NCBI GenBank assembly: GCA_040752025.1
Contig: JBFMFR010000039.1
Location: forward strand, 1-64,000
Length of the DNA: 64,000 nt
Direction of reading: 5' to 3'
DNA from: JBFMFR01 sp040752025
GTDB lineage: Bacteria; Chloroflexota; Anaerolineae; Anaerolineales; UBA4823
How positions within the stretch are numbered: position 1 is the first letter of the stretch; the number at the start of each line of letters is the position of its first letter. The notes under the pieces were generated by a model, which was given only the letters and a program-made list of their open reading frames with translations, had not been told where the DNA came from and made no database searches. Positions 36,665 to 45,588 of the stretch are shown piece by piece. A program made the position numbers and the translations under genes.

Positions 36665-36824
36665 CCACGTTTTCCTGTCGGAGCTTTGCGTATTCTTGTT
36701 CCAAAGCCTCTTCCAGATCGTCCAACTCCTGGATCAGCGCACCTGGCACGGAGTGTGCCGGCCAGCGCTTCTTGAGATCTGCGATTTTTTCTTCCAAGGC
36801 CTTGATTGACTCGGTCTTCATCAT
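36657..36824 (-). CDS. Small helical protein coupled to ferredoxin
   Basis: 55 residues, almost all charged helix (ESIKALEEKIADLKKRWP, then LIQELDDLEEALEQEYAKL), probably a coiled coil. It starts at one of two adjacent ATGs (36824) after GAGAAG; a TTG at 36854 is less likely. It overlaps the ferredoxin gene, so the two products probably act together. No family recognised. Confidence 0.65.
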   Translation of the reverse strand: MMKTESIKALEEKIADLKKRWPAHSVPGALIQELDDLEEALEQEYAKLRQENVDA

Positions 36825-36956
36825 CTGCTTCTCATCCAAGCTATCTACGATCAAATCGCTACCTAATCCAATAGGAATAGCACGCTGCTACTATTCTTCA
36901 GATGCAAAACTGACCTAAACGTTACAAAAAGGCGCTAAGGGCCGATAAAACGTTGC

Positions 36957-38624
36957 TCATTCAGGCAGCATTATGATGGCTGTATGTGTTCTCTGTTCAT
37001 CGACATCGATGTAAAAAGCCAGAAAGCGCCCGCTGTGCGACCATTCAGCACGGGCAACCTGCTGGTCGCCCGCCTGCAACAAAGGCAGGCGCGAACCAGT
37101 GCGCAGGTCGTACAGAGTCCAACGCGGGTCTGGATCGCGGAAGAGCAGGCGGTTGTTGTCTGGCGACCAGAGCGGGACCTGTTTAGCGCTGGGAAACGAT
37201 TGGACAAGCTGCCTGGTTTGCAGATCGAGAATGTTCAGATAGAAAGGAGAGTCGGAATCCTGGGCCAATCCTGTGGGCCAGCCCTGCTCATCCTGCTGCA
37301 ATACACCCGGGGTCAGGAAAGCCAGGTAGCGCCCATCGGGCGAGAAGGCCAGGCGAGAAACGTAGTTGGGGTAAGGAGCGACCTCTTCAGGCGACTGCGG
37401 CAGGGAGACCACCGGCAGGCTCAATGCCACCTGTCCGGAAGCCGCATCCAGGAGGTACAGGTAAGGCCGCCTGCCTGGCAAGATCGGTTCTGGCGCGGGC
37501 AAAGCCAGCGAGCCAGCCTCAACCAGTTGTTCGCCCAAAGCGACGACCGCCAGCCAGCGCCCATCAGGGGAATACTGCCCATCGATGCCATCCGGGGCCA
37601 GGTCGAGGATCTCGTCTGTGTCCACGTTCCACGAAAGCAGGCGGGCTGTTTCAGGGACGAGATCGCCGGTCAACTCTGTAAAGGCCAGAACCAGCATGCG
37701 ATTCGTACCAGGCAGCCAGTCCAGGAAGACCGTGCTGGCATCCGGCAAAAACACATCCACCGCCTCGCGCGGGATCGCCCGAACGTAAGGGCTGTCGAGA
37801 TTGTCATAAGGGTCGGACTGGGGCTGGCGAGCCATCACCAGCAAGCGAAAGCGGCCGTATTCTTCAGCAACAGGCACATACTCACGGTTGGGCGTAAATA
37901 CCAGGGGATCATGCACAGCATGCACCCAGGCCTGGATCTTGCCGCCCAGGAAATCGATGATGGAAATCCCCACGTGCCCGCCGCCGCTGTAGGAAAGCGC
38001 CGCCACGCTGCGCTCATCCAGCCAGCCAGCAAAGCGCATCCATTGGCGATCCGCCTCGCCCGGCAGAAGCGGGCGAGGGTTCTGCCCCTTGCGATCGACG
38101 CGCCAAAGGCTACCATCCATCAACAAACCGGGCGCGGCGAAGAGGATATGACGCCCGTCTGTGCTCCAGGAGAAAGCCGGATCGAACAAATCCAGACCAG
38201 GCTGGCTCAAATCGACCGGATGCAGGTCAAAACCTGGGGAAGTCGCCAGGTAAATCCCAGCTTGCTCCGGCGAGCTCTTCAGAAAGCCAACCATCTCATC
38301 GTAAGCGGGCGACCACAGGCCGGCGTAATCTTGCAGATAAGCCGTGAGCGTAAAAGGTTCGGCTACCCTGATTCCATCTATTCCGATCAAAAAAGCAGAC
38401 AAAATCGAAGGGGAGGGCGAAGGCTGAATGGCAATGGGAGTTGCTGTAGAAGCCGCGCGCGTCTCGACAGCAATTGGGGTGAGGCGAGAACTGGTCACAG
38501 GAGTCTGTGATGAGTACGAAACTGGCAGTCCAGATTGTGAAGTCGATTTGCCCGGATTGCAACCACCAACCAACAAAAAGGCTATCAAAACTGCCAGCCG
38601 GCTAAATTTCATAGATGTTTTCAT
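36957..38624 (-). CDS. TolB/WD40-like propeller lipoprotein
   Basis: 555 residues. The signal peptide ends in VGGC (Cys22), followed by a Ser/Thr/Pro linker to about residue 75. The remainder has TolB-like blades (FSWSTDGRHILFA, YSPDGRWLAVV, FSPDGRYLAFL, EWSHSGRFLAFY). It should be a surface-bound beta propeller. It resembles the WD40 cargo lipoprotein at 7584 in design but not in close sequence. The ATG at 38624 gives the signal peptide. Confidence 0.85.
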   Translation of the reverse strand: MKTSMKFSRLAVLIAFLLVGGCNPGKSTSQSGLPVSYSSQTPVTSSRLTPIAVETRAASTATPIAIQPSPSPSILSAFLIGIDGIRVAEPFTLTAYLQDYAGLWSPAYDEMVGFLKSSPEQAGIYLATSPGFDLHPVDLSQPGLDLFDPAFSWSTDGRHILFAAPGLLMDGSLWRVDRKGQNPRPLLPGEADRQWMRFAGWLDERSVAALSYSGGGHVGISIIDFLGGKIQAWVHAVHDPLVFTPNREYVPVAEEYGRFRLLVMARQPQSDPYDNLDSPYVRAIPREAVDVFLPDASTVFLDWLPGTNRMLVLAFTELTGDLVPETARLLSWNVDTDEILDLAPDGIDGQYSPDGRWLAVVALGEQLVEAGSLALPAPEPILPGRRPYLYLLDAASGQVALSLPVVSLPQSPEEVAPYPNYVSRLAFSPDGRYLAFLTPGVLQQDEQGWPTGLAQDSDSPFYLNILDLQTRQLVQSFPSAKQVPLWSPDNNRLLFRDPDPRWTLYDLRTGSRLPLLQAGDQQVARAEWSHSGRFLAFYIDVDEQRTHTAIIMLPE

Positions 38625-38673
38625 AAGCCACCCCTTGCCATCGCGGCATGATCCCAAAACCAATGGCCGATTT

Positions 38674-39405
38674 TCACCCATTCAGACGATACACCGAAAT
38701 GTGCATGGTGCTATCGGTGGTGAAGGGCGCTTTCTCCCAACTGCTCCAACGCTGGTCCAAGTAAAGACCTGCCAGCCTGGCCATCAGGTCCAACTCGGTG
38801 GGCCAGGCGTAGCGGATGCGCACCGGGTACATGCGCACACCCTGCGAGCCGAGCACCACGTGCTGGCTGGTGAGCACCTGTCCCAGCGGATCGTGCTGGG
38901 TAGCATCGATGCGCACTTCATCATTGCCCATCTTGACTACACGCATGCTCTGCCGCCCGGTGAAACGGGTCATATCCGGCACGAAGGCCTCGATCACGAA
39001 GGCGCCCTGGGCCTGGAGGTGCTGGGCCACGTTGGCGAAACAACGCGCCTGTTCATCCTGGGTGAGCAGCGCGTAGAAGGTGTTGAAGACCACATAGATC
39101 AGATCGAAGCGCCCAATCACGGCCACATCGGCAAAATCACCGATGGTGACCGGGATGGCCTCCCCGCCCGGCTTGGTGTGCAGCTTCGCAGCCATGGATT
39201 GTGAAGCATCGATGCCAGTCAATTTGACGCCACGCTGCTGCAGCGGCAGGGCGATGCGTCCGGTGCCGATGCCCAACTCCAGCGCCCGCCCACCGCGGGC
39301 CAGCTCGCTCAACGTGTCGATCTGGACTTCGCTGTAGCCCGCATACCAGTCATCGTAAGTCCCGGCGATGCGCTCGCCATAGGTGGTTTCATCGTAGCTA
39401 TCCAT
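38674..39405 (-). CDS. SAM-dependent methyltransferase (class I)
   Basis: 243 residues. Motif I is ALELGIGTGRIALPL, then the acidic motif II in LTGIDASQSM and motif IV FDLIYVVFNTFYALL. The C-terminal part is beta-rich, as in small-molecule methyltransferases. The substrate is unknown. It lies 21 bases after the SagB-type gene on the same strand, so the two may be co-transcribed. Confidence 0.88.
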   Translation of the reverse strand: MDSYDETTYGERIAGTYDDWYAGYSEVQIDTLSELARGGRALELGIGTGRIALPLQQRGVKLTGIDASQSMAAKLHTKPGGEAIPVTIGDFADVAVIGRFDLIYVVFNTFYALLTQDEQARCFANVAQHLQAQGAFVIEAFVPDMTRFTGRQSMRVVKMGNDEVRIDATQHDPLGQVLTSQHVVLGSQGVRMYPVRIRYAWPTELDLMARLAGLYLDQRWSSWEKAPFTTDSTMHISVYRLNG

Positions 39406-39426
39406 TTTTGTTTCACTCCTTAAGAG

Positions 39427-40185
39427 TCAGGGGCGCTTCCCGACCGGCGCCATGTAAACAACAAACTCATCTTCGCCATCTACGCCCAGGAGTTCATCTG
39501 CAATCTGCTGATCGTAAGCGCCGACTGCGCAGGCGCCGGCGCCAATCGCTTCGCTGGCCAGGTAGAGGTTCTGGCACAGGTGGCCCGAATCCTGGGCGAT
39601 CAGCTTGGCGGATACATCCGCATAGCGCCACTCGGTGCGATACGGCAGCACCGTCCAGATGAAAAGCACAGCGCCCTGCAGGATGAACCCCTGCGTGCCC
39701 CAACGGGCGGCGAGCATTTGGGCCAGTTGGTCGTAGGGCTGCAAGAGGCATAACTTGTGATCCAATGGCAAATAGCGGTACAGGCCAGGCTGCACACCAA
39801 CCACGCGCTGCACCAGCAGGTAGGTCTCGAAGGGATGCCGGGCACCGCCAGAAGGCACCGTGCGCAGCGCGGCCACACCCCGGTAGAGGGGCTCCCCGCT
39901 CTCCGTTTTACAAATGCCCTGGGTAGCCCAGAGCAAGAACGACAATTCTTCCAGAGTCAAAGGCTCTTGCGAATAGTGCCGGCAACTGCGCCGGCGGCGG
40001 ATGGCCTCGATCAGCGGCATCTGTCCAACGGTCAAAGCCTCAGGCGCGACCAGATCGACCAGGGGGGCACCCTCTGGAACAGGCTTCTGCATGGGCGGCG
40101 GGGGCAGGTTCTTTTTCTGATCGGTATCGAAATTAGCGAACTCTCGCCACAAGTGGGCTTTGATGAATTCTCTATATTCTTCCAT
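39427..40185 (-). CDS. SagB-type nitroreductase/dehydrogenase
   Basis: 252 residues of the FMN-dependent nitroreductase fold. RRRSCRHYSQEPLTLEELS near residue 70 and PSGGARHPFETYLLV are typical of SagB-type ThcOx oxidoreductases, which dehydrogenate azoline rings in peptide natural products. However, no precursor peptide or cyclodehydratase is nearby, and stand-alone relatives are common with unknown substrates. Confidence 0.85.
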   Translation of the reverse strand: MEEYREFIKAHLWREFANFDTDQKKNLPPPPMQKPVPEGAPLVDLVAPEALTVGQMPLIEAIRRRRSCRHYSQEPLTLEELSFLLWATQGICKTESGEPLYRGVAALRTVPSGGARHPFETYLLVQRVVGVQPGLYRYLPLDHKLCLLQPYDQLAQMLAARWGTQGFILQGAVLFIWTVLPYRTEWRYADVSAKLIAQDSGHLCQNLYLASEAIGAGACAVGAYDQQIADELLGVDGEDEFVVYMAPVGKRP

Positions 40186-40220
40186 CGAAATTTACTCCAA
40201 ATATTTTGATCGAATCAAGC

Positions 40221-40694
40221 TCAGATCCTGACCGTTTCCAGATCTGCCAGAAGCTGTTGTTTGGATTCGGGATCCTTCAACTGCTCTGCTACCTGGTGCG
40301 CCTTCACAAGATAAGCCTTCATTTCTGCGGCATGCCCCGCCACGGCCTCGGCGCGCGCCAGTGCTTCATAAGCATAAGCCAGGTAAAAGGGCAAAACACC
40401 GCGCGCCTGGCTGGCCTGCAAACACAACAGCCCATAACGCCGGGCGTTTTCCGCCTGTCCCAGGATGGTATAGATGCGTGAGGTCTGCCAGTAACCTACC
40501 GACAGGTTCGCCGGCCTGCAATCCTCGCGCTGCGTCCAATGCCAGGTGGAGGTGAGGCTCAAACGCAGCATTTCCTCGTCTTCGTCCACCGTCCTGGAAG
40601 ATTTATCCATCAAATCCCAGGCCTGATTGAAGCACTGCGAGGAAAAATAGCGATGCGCGGCCGCCAAATCGAAAGGTAGTTGTTCGGTCATCAT
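40221..40694 (-). CDS. Small TPR-like helical protein
   Basis: 157 residues, helical throughout, with a TPR-like pattern (YFSSQCFNQAWDLMDKSS, AENARRYGLLCLQAS, LAYAYEALARAEAVAG). Probably a protein-interaction module. It precedes the SagB-type and methyltransferase genes on the same strand with a 35-base gap. Confidence 0.7.
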   Translation of the reverse strand: MMTEQLPFDLAAAHRYFSSQCFNQAWDLMDKSSRTVDEDEEMLRLSLTSTWHWTQREDCRPANLSVGYWQTSRIYTILGQAENARRYGLLCLQASQARGVLPFYLAYAYEALARAEAVAGHAAEMKAYLVKAHQVAEQLKDPESKQQLLADLETVRI

Positions 40695-40815
40695 GCACTC
40701 CTTGTTTCTTATCGAGAGGATTTCAGGTCAGTGGCCCTCCAGCACAAAGTTTAGCACAAGTGGGGGCTCAAGCGCAACTGTTGCATGGATTCTCACATAA
40801 CTTCCCGCAAAAAGT

Positions 40816-40821
40816 TATAAT
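40816..40821 (+). promoter_or_regulatory. -10 box before DinB-like gene
   Basis: TATAAT 45 bases before the ATG at 40867. A matching -35 is not clear. Confidence 0.4.
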
Positions 40822-40866
40822 CTTCTCTGACTATTTCGGCTACCTGACAGATTGGAGAATTATCTC

Positions 40867-41376
40867 ATGAACCCGGAACTTTTCACAACCCAATTAGCCC
40901 AACAGGCCCAAACCATCCGCAGCCTGGTGCAAGGCGTCTCACCGGAGCAGGCGCGCTGGAAGCCAGAGGCGCAATCCTGGTCGATCCTGGAGGTGACTAA
41001 CCATCTATACGATGAAGAACGCGAAGACTTCCGCGCCCACTTGGAAAACATCCTGCTCCAACCTTCCCAGCCCTGGGCGCGCATCGACCCACAGGGTTGG
41101 GTGACACAGCGCGAGTACAACCAGCGCGACCTGGCCCAGTCTTTGCAGAATTTCCTGGACGAACGCCAAAAATCCCTGGCCTGGCTGCAAGGGCTGATCA
41201 CCCCAGACTGGCAGACACTCTTCAACACGCCCTTCGGCCCCATCACCGCCGGGGATGTTTTCGCCGCCTGGGTGGCCCACGACCTGCTGCACATACGCCA
41301 GCTTGTCGAACTGCACTACGCTTACACCGTGCAGTCAGCACAGCCTTTCCAGGTGTACTACGCAGGTGATTGGTAA
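40867..41376 (+). CDS. DinB-like four-helix protein
   Basis: 169 residues of the DinB/YfiT type. These bundles hold a metal with three histidines; here the candidates are H in VTNHLYDEER and the pair in AAWVAHDLLHIRQL. Some relatives are bacillithiol or mycothiol transferases; most are uncharacterised. The ATG at 40867 follows GGAGAATTATCTC; an upstream TTG would add five residues. Confidence 0.82.
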   Translation: MNPELFTTQLAQQAQTIRSLVQGVSPEQARWKPEAQSWSILEVTNHLYDEEREDFRAHLENILLQPSQPWARIDPQGWVTQREYNQRDLAQSLQNFLDERQKSLAWLQGLITPDWQTLFNTPFGPITAGDVFAAWVAHDLLHIRQLVELHYAYTVQSAQPFQVYYAGDW

Positions 41377-41403
41377 ACCTATACAACCAGAAAGAAAATA
41401 AAA

Positions 41404-42351
41404 ATGAAAACACCCGACAATTTTACTTTCCGGCCGATCAACCCGGACAGCGCGACCGAAATTCAAAGCCTGCTGCGCCTATTCCTCGAAATCGAAGCGG
41501 TCGACCAGGAAGGAGATGAGATCACTGAAGAAATTCTGCGCCTGATCCTGGCGCGCAAAGGCCGCCAGCGCTGGATCGCACACCAGGCTGGAGAGCCTGG
41601 CTCCCTGGCTGGCTACGCCTCCGTACACATGCAGACTCCCGAGCGCGCCTTTTTCACAGCCGCAGTGCATCCGGCATGGCGGCGGCGAGGCCTGGGCAGC
41701 CAGTTCCTGGAAGACGCGCTGGCTTTCGCCCGCGAAAACAACGCCCAACAGATCAGCAGCTCCGCCAATGCCACGAACCAGGGAGCAAACGCCTTCTTGC
41801 TGGTGAGCGGATTCCGGGTCGCTGGCTCGGCATGGGCACTGCACGCTCCGGCTGAGACTGCGGCCGGCGAGGCAGCCCTGCCGGATGGATACACGATCCT
41901 ACCCTATACCGAAGTGAACAACCCTCGCATCCTGGCAGAGGTCTGCAACCTCAGCCGCAGAGACATGTGGGGACACGCCGAAAACACCCCGGGGGCTGTC
42001 ACCGAGCAGGATATGCCCTCGCTGCTGACCTACTGGCTGCCCGAGAACATCTTCCTGGCCTTCGATCCACAAGGGCAGGCGGTCGGTATCTGCGCCGTGC
42101 AACCTGCGGAGCAGCCCAACAACCGCAGCCGCGCCCAACTCATCGACGCGCCTACGATCGTCCCGGCGCAGCGCCAGCGTGGATTACACCTGCCGCTGCT
42201 GCTCGCCGCCATGCACAGACTACGCAGCTGCGCGGCCGGCGAAATCCGGCTGGAAGCCTTCGGAGATAGCGAAGAAGCTGTTGGACTCTACCAGCAAGCA
42301 GGTTTCATCCTGGACAGCCGGTATATCGCCTATTGCTGCGATCTCCAGTGA
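41404..42351 (+). CDS. GNAT acetyltransferase, double-domain type
   Basis: 315 residues with two GNAT folds. The first has the acetyl-CoA loop in HPAWRRRGLGSQFLEDAL (about residue 95). The second (about 160-310) is more degenerate, with APTIVPAQRQRGLHLPLL in the equivalent place. It lies 27 bases after the DinB-like gene. Substrate unknown. Confidence 0.87.
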   Translation: MKTPDNFTFRPINPDSATEIQSLLRLFLEIEAVDQEGDEITEEILRLILARKGRQRWIAHQAGEPGSLAGYASVHMQTPERAFFTAAVHPAWRRRGLGSQFLEDALAFARENNAQQISSSANATNQGANAFLLVSGFRVAGSAWALHAPAETAAGEAALPDGYTILPYTEVNNPRILAEVCNLSRRDMWGHAENTPGAVTEQDMPSLLTYWLPENIFLAFDPQGQAVGICAVQPAEQPNNRSRAQLIDAPTIVPAQRQRGLHLPLLLAAMHRLRSCAAGEIRLEAFGDSEEAVGLYQQAGFILDSRYIAYCCDLQ

Positions 42352-42583
42352 GATCAGGCTCTGGACATACAGAGTACCCTGATCCGGCAAACCAGCCTGC
42401 CAGGTATCACCGCGCCTGTCGACCAGCTCACCGCCTTACTAAGTTGACAAGCCAAGGGAAGAAATTTCATATACAATAAGAGGAGCAAGTATCTATCTGC
42501 TTGCACACTTGCCTAATTCTTCATCCACAGACAAATACAAAAATTTCTTCAACCTGGATTTATGAAAGGTAAAAGGAAGAGAA
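42352..42583 (+). promoter_or_regulatory. Intergenic region before the papain-like protease
   Basis: TTGACA (about 42443) is followed 20-22 bases later by TATACA/TACAAT, longer than the ideal 17, so the promoter call is uncertain. AAGGAAGAG serves the protease ATG. Nothing else is evident. Confidence 0.35.
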
Positions 42584-45190
42584 ATGAAAACCGAAACTCA
42601 CTTGAAAACTTTTTTTCGCTATGCATTCTTCGTTGGCTTTGTGATCCTCTTCATCACCAGCGCTTCAATTTCATCAGGCCGACCGGGCACATCGGATACG
42701 GGTCCGGCGCAACTCCTGACCAGCCAACAGGCCACGGTCGACGACCTATCTTCCTTCGTATTGGGCAACGATCAATATCTGACGATGAAAAATCCCGCGG
42801 CCGTCTACTGCCGCGACCTGGGCTATGATTTCAAAACCGTCCAGAGCCCAGATGGCAGCCAGGACGGGGTATGCCTGCTGCCAGGCGAAACCACCTGCCC
42901 GGCCTGGGATTTCCTGGGCGGCAAATGCGGGCAGGAATTCTCTGTCTGCGCTCGCAATGGGATGCTAACCGAAATCCGCGAGGATGGCAACAACCCCCTG
43001 ATGGCCGAATATGCCGTGTGCGTCGATACACAGGGCACAGAAAAATCCGCCTTCGAAATGACGAACCTGATAGACAAAATCTCGGATAGCGCCCCGGATC
43101 TCACTTACCAGGAATACACCACGGCTCTCCCAGCCCAGGAACCCCTGGACCAGGGGACCACGGCGCTGCCCACATCCTTCGATTGGCGCAATAACGGCGG
43201 CGACTGGCTGAGCCCGGTGAAGAACCAGGGCATGTGTGGCAGTTGCTGGTCTTTTTCGGCGGTCGGTGTATCCGAAGCAGCCTTCAACATCGCCGCCAGC
43301 AACCCCAACCTGGACCTGGACCTTTCCGAGCAGTACCTGGTGACCGACTGCTCCTCGGCGGGCAACTGCGCCGGAGGCGCCAAAGGCTCTGCCCTGTCTT
43401 ATATCCGCGACTATGGTATTCCAGATGAGGGCTGCCTGCCCTATCTCGATGGTGGATCGAATGGGTGCACGTACGTTTCTTCGACCGGAGCCTGCGACTC
43501 CAGCAAGTGCACCTATTATTCCGGCAGTGAGTGCAGCGACTATCGCTGTACAGACCGCTGCAGCGATTACGCCAGCCGCCTGCGTAAAATCTCCACCGTG
43601 ACTTACCTGGGCAGCTCGACCACTGACGTAATGAAGCAAGCCATACTTGACCATGGCCCACTGGCAGTTTCACTGCTGATGGGCGGCAGCTTCGACTCGA
43701 ACAACGTTTACCACTGCCCCTCCAATTCGACCACCAACCACGCCGTTGTGGCAGTTGGCTGGAACGATGCTAACGGTGGATACTGGATCATCAAGAACAG
43801 TTGGGGCACCAGTTGGGGCACAGCCGGGTATTTCAATGTGGGCTACAACACCTGCGCCATCCAGATCTATCCCTACTGGGCCAGCGCGGCTTCCCCAGGG
43901 AACCCGGTTCCCACCGTCACCAGCCTCAGCCCAATAGCTGCTGCCGCGGGTGGTTCGTCTTTCACGCTGACCGTTTATGGTACCGGCTTCGTCAGCGGCG
44001 CGTCGACGGTGCGCTGGAACGGCGCGAACCGCACTACCACTTTTGTTTCCGCTACAGAGCTGCACGCCTCGATCCCCGCCAGCGATATCGCTTCCCCCGG
44101 CAGCGCCAGCGTGACTGTTTACAACAGCAGCCCGGGCGGGGGCACTTCGAACGTGGCCAGCTTCAAGATCTACGCGCCGGCAGCCATCCCCTTCACAGAT
44201 GGCTTCGAGGCAGGCAGCCTGGGAACTGCCTGGGAACCGGTCGTTACCGACCAGGGACGCGTCGAGGTTGGCAGCGCGTACCCTCGCACAGGCACTTACA
44301 GCCTGCTGTTGGATGACACCGCTGGCGACTCCATATATTCCTACGCCAGCGCAGTCCTGCACGTGAACCTGGCCGGTTACTCCAGCGCGACACTGGATTT
44401 CTGGTGGCATGACTTCTCTGATGAAGACGATGCAAGCGACGGCGTTTTCATCCGCAACAGTTCCTCAGGCAATTGGTGCCAGGTGATGACGTTCACCAGC
44501 AGTGTTTCCAGCTACACGCAGGCCACGATCAATCTGGCAACTGCCGCCAGTAACTGCGGCATCGCCTTCTCATCCGACTTCCAGATCAAATTCCAGTATT
44601 ACGACAACTACCCGATCAACTCGGATGGCTACACCATCGATGACGTTTCGGTAACCGGAGCGCAAAATCTCTCATACGTTTATATCCCCTACGTGACGCA
44701 AATTACCAATACCAGCGGCCCCGTCAACGGGAACTTCGAGCAAGGGGCAGGCGCGGGCTGGCAGGAATCTTCATCGAACAGCCAGGCGCTGATCTTGAAC
44801 AGTGGGCTGCCCATCATCCCCCACAGCGGAAGCTGGCTGGGCAGGCTGGGTGTGTTGAACAGTGAGCTTTCCAGGCTGTACCAACAAGTTACCGTGCCAT
44901 CATCCAGCCACAACCTGAGCTTCTGGTATTGGAGCGACTCGGCTGATGTTTGTGGCTATGATTATTTCTATGCGATGGTTAACAGCACAACCCTGCAAAC
45001 CTGGAACCTGTGTACAACGACCAACACCGGTGGGTGGACGCAAGTTACGCTCGATTTGAGCGCCTATGCAGGGCAAAATGTCACCCTGGAATTCCGAGTC
45101 TCAACAGATAGCAGCCTGCTCAGCACCCTGTACATCGACGATGTGGCGTTCACCTCCAGCCTGGTAATGCTGGAAAATCCAGCACCTTAG
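42584..45190 (+). CDS. Secreted papain-family (C1A) cysteine protease with adhesion domains
   Basis: 868 residues. Signal peptide within the first 32. The catalytic domain (about 195-435) has Q-G-x-CGSCW with Cys221, His386 (NHAVVAVGW) and Asn405 (IKNSWGTSWG), a complete papain triad. An IPT/TIG domain follows (about 445-530, VTSLSPIAAAAGG), then two beta-sandwich domains (about 535-700 and 710-860). The linker between them has YVYIPYV, similar to the end motif of other secreted proteins here. The region before the catalytic domain may be a propeptide. Confidence 0.92.
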   Translation: MKTETHLKTFFRYAFFVGFVILFITSASISSGRPGTSDTGPAQLLTSQQATVDDLSSFVLGNDQYLTMKNPAAVYCRDLGYDFKTVQSPDGSQDGVCLLPGETTCPAWDFLGGKCGQEFSVCARNGMLTEIREDGNNPLMAEYAVCVDTQGTEKSAFEMTNLIDKISDSAPDLTYQEYTTALPAQEPLDQGTTALPTSFDWRNNGGDWLSPVKNQGMCGSCWSFSAVGVSEAAFNIAASNPNLDLDLSEQYLVTDCSSAGNCAGGAKGSALSYIRDYGIPDEGCLPYLDGGSNGCTYVSSTGACDSSKCTYYSGSECSDYRCTDRCSDYASRLRKISTVTYLGSSTTDVMKQAILDHGPLAVSLLMGGSFDSNNVYHCPSNSTTNHAVVAVGWNDANGGYWIIKNSWGTSWGTAGYFNVGYNTCAIQIYPYWASAASPGNPVPTVTSLSPIAAAAGGSSFTLTVYGTGFVSGASTVRWNGANRTTTFVSATELHASIPASDIASPGSASVTVYNSSPGGGTSNVASFKIYAPAAIPFTDGFEAGSLGTAWEPVVTDQGRVEVGSAYPRTGTYSLLLDDTAGDSIYSYASAVLHVNLAGYSSATLDFWWHDFSDEDDASDGVFIRNSSSGNWCQVMTFTSSVSSYTQATINLATAASNCGIAFSSDFQIKFQYYDNYPINSDGYTIDDVSVTGAQNLSYVYIPYVTQITNTSGPVNGNFEQGAGAGWQESSSNSQALILNSGLPIIPHSGSWLGRLGVLNSELSRLYQQVTVPSSSHNLSFWYWSDSADVCGYDYFYAMVNSTTLQTWNLCTTTNTGGWTQVTLDLSAYAGQNVTLEFRVSTDSSLLSTLYIDDVAFTSSLVMLENPAP

Positions 45191-45279
45191 CACAGCCCAC
45201 CTCTTTGTAACACCAACGCTCTGGAAATCGGAGTACAGCCAGCATAAATTAGTCATGGTATAATCCAACCTACAAAGTT
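45191..45279 (+). promoter_or_regulatory. Promoter region of the alaS transcript
   Basis: TATAAT at 45259-45264, about 20 bases before the leader's first helix. The -35 is poor, as is common for strong regulated leaders. Confidence 0.5.
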
Positions 45280-45553
45280 GCAGACAGAGAACAAGCATCG
45301 CAAGGCGGCGCAGAGAGCCAGGTGTACGGGTGAAAGCCTGGCGCCAGAACCGGCGATGTTCGCCCCTCTCGAGACGCGAGCGGAAAATCGGCAGGTATGC
45401 CTGCCGCACGAGTAAGCCTCGCCGGGAACTCCCGTTACAGAGTAGCGCCAATGTTGGTTGGCGGAAGAGGCTCGCCCCGCAAGGGCCGGGCGCAATGAGG
45501 TGGTACCACGGGCTCCCACTCGTCCTCAGCACAGGCTGAGGACGGGTTTTTTT
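45280..45553 (+). ncRNA. T-box leader (tRNA-Ala sensing) upstream of alaS
   Basis: The leader reads uncharged tRNA to control the downstream synthetase. The conserved T-box block AATGAGGTGGTACCACGG lies near 45494-45511; its TGGT bulge fits the acceptor end of a tRNA with discriminator A, as in tRNA-Ala. Stem I is closed by GAACA (45289) and TGTTC (45357), and the base-adjacent codon GCG-A (45353-45356) is a plausible alanine specifier. An intrinsic terminator (CGTCCTCAGC, 4-base loop, complement, then a T run, 45521-45553) would form when tRNA is charged. The specifier assignment is by eye. Confidence 0.88.
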
Positions 45554-45588
45554 ATTCTGGATATCTGGCCAGTAAAGAAGAGGTAACG

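Noticed and set aside
38674..40694. Peptide natural-product (thiazole/oxazole) cluster around the SagB-type gene
   Set aside because: No precursor peptide, cyclodehydratase or exporter is seen nearby; the SagB-type protein alone does not make a cluster.
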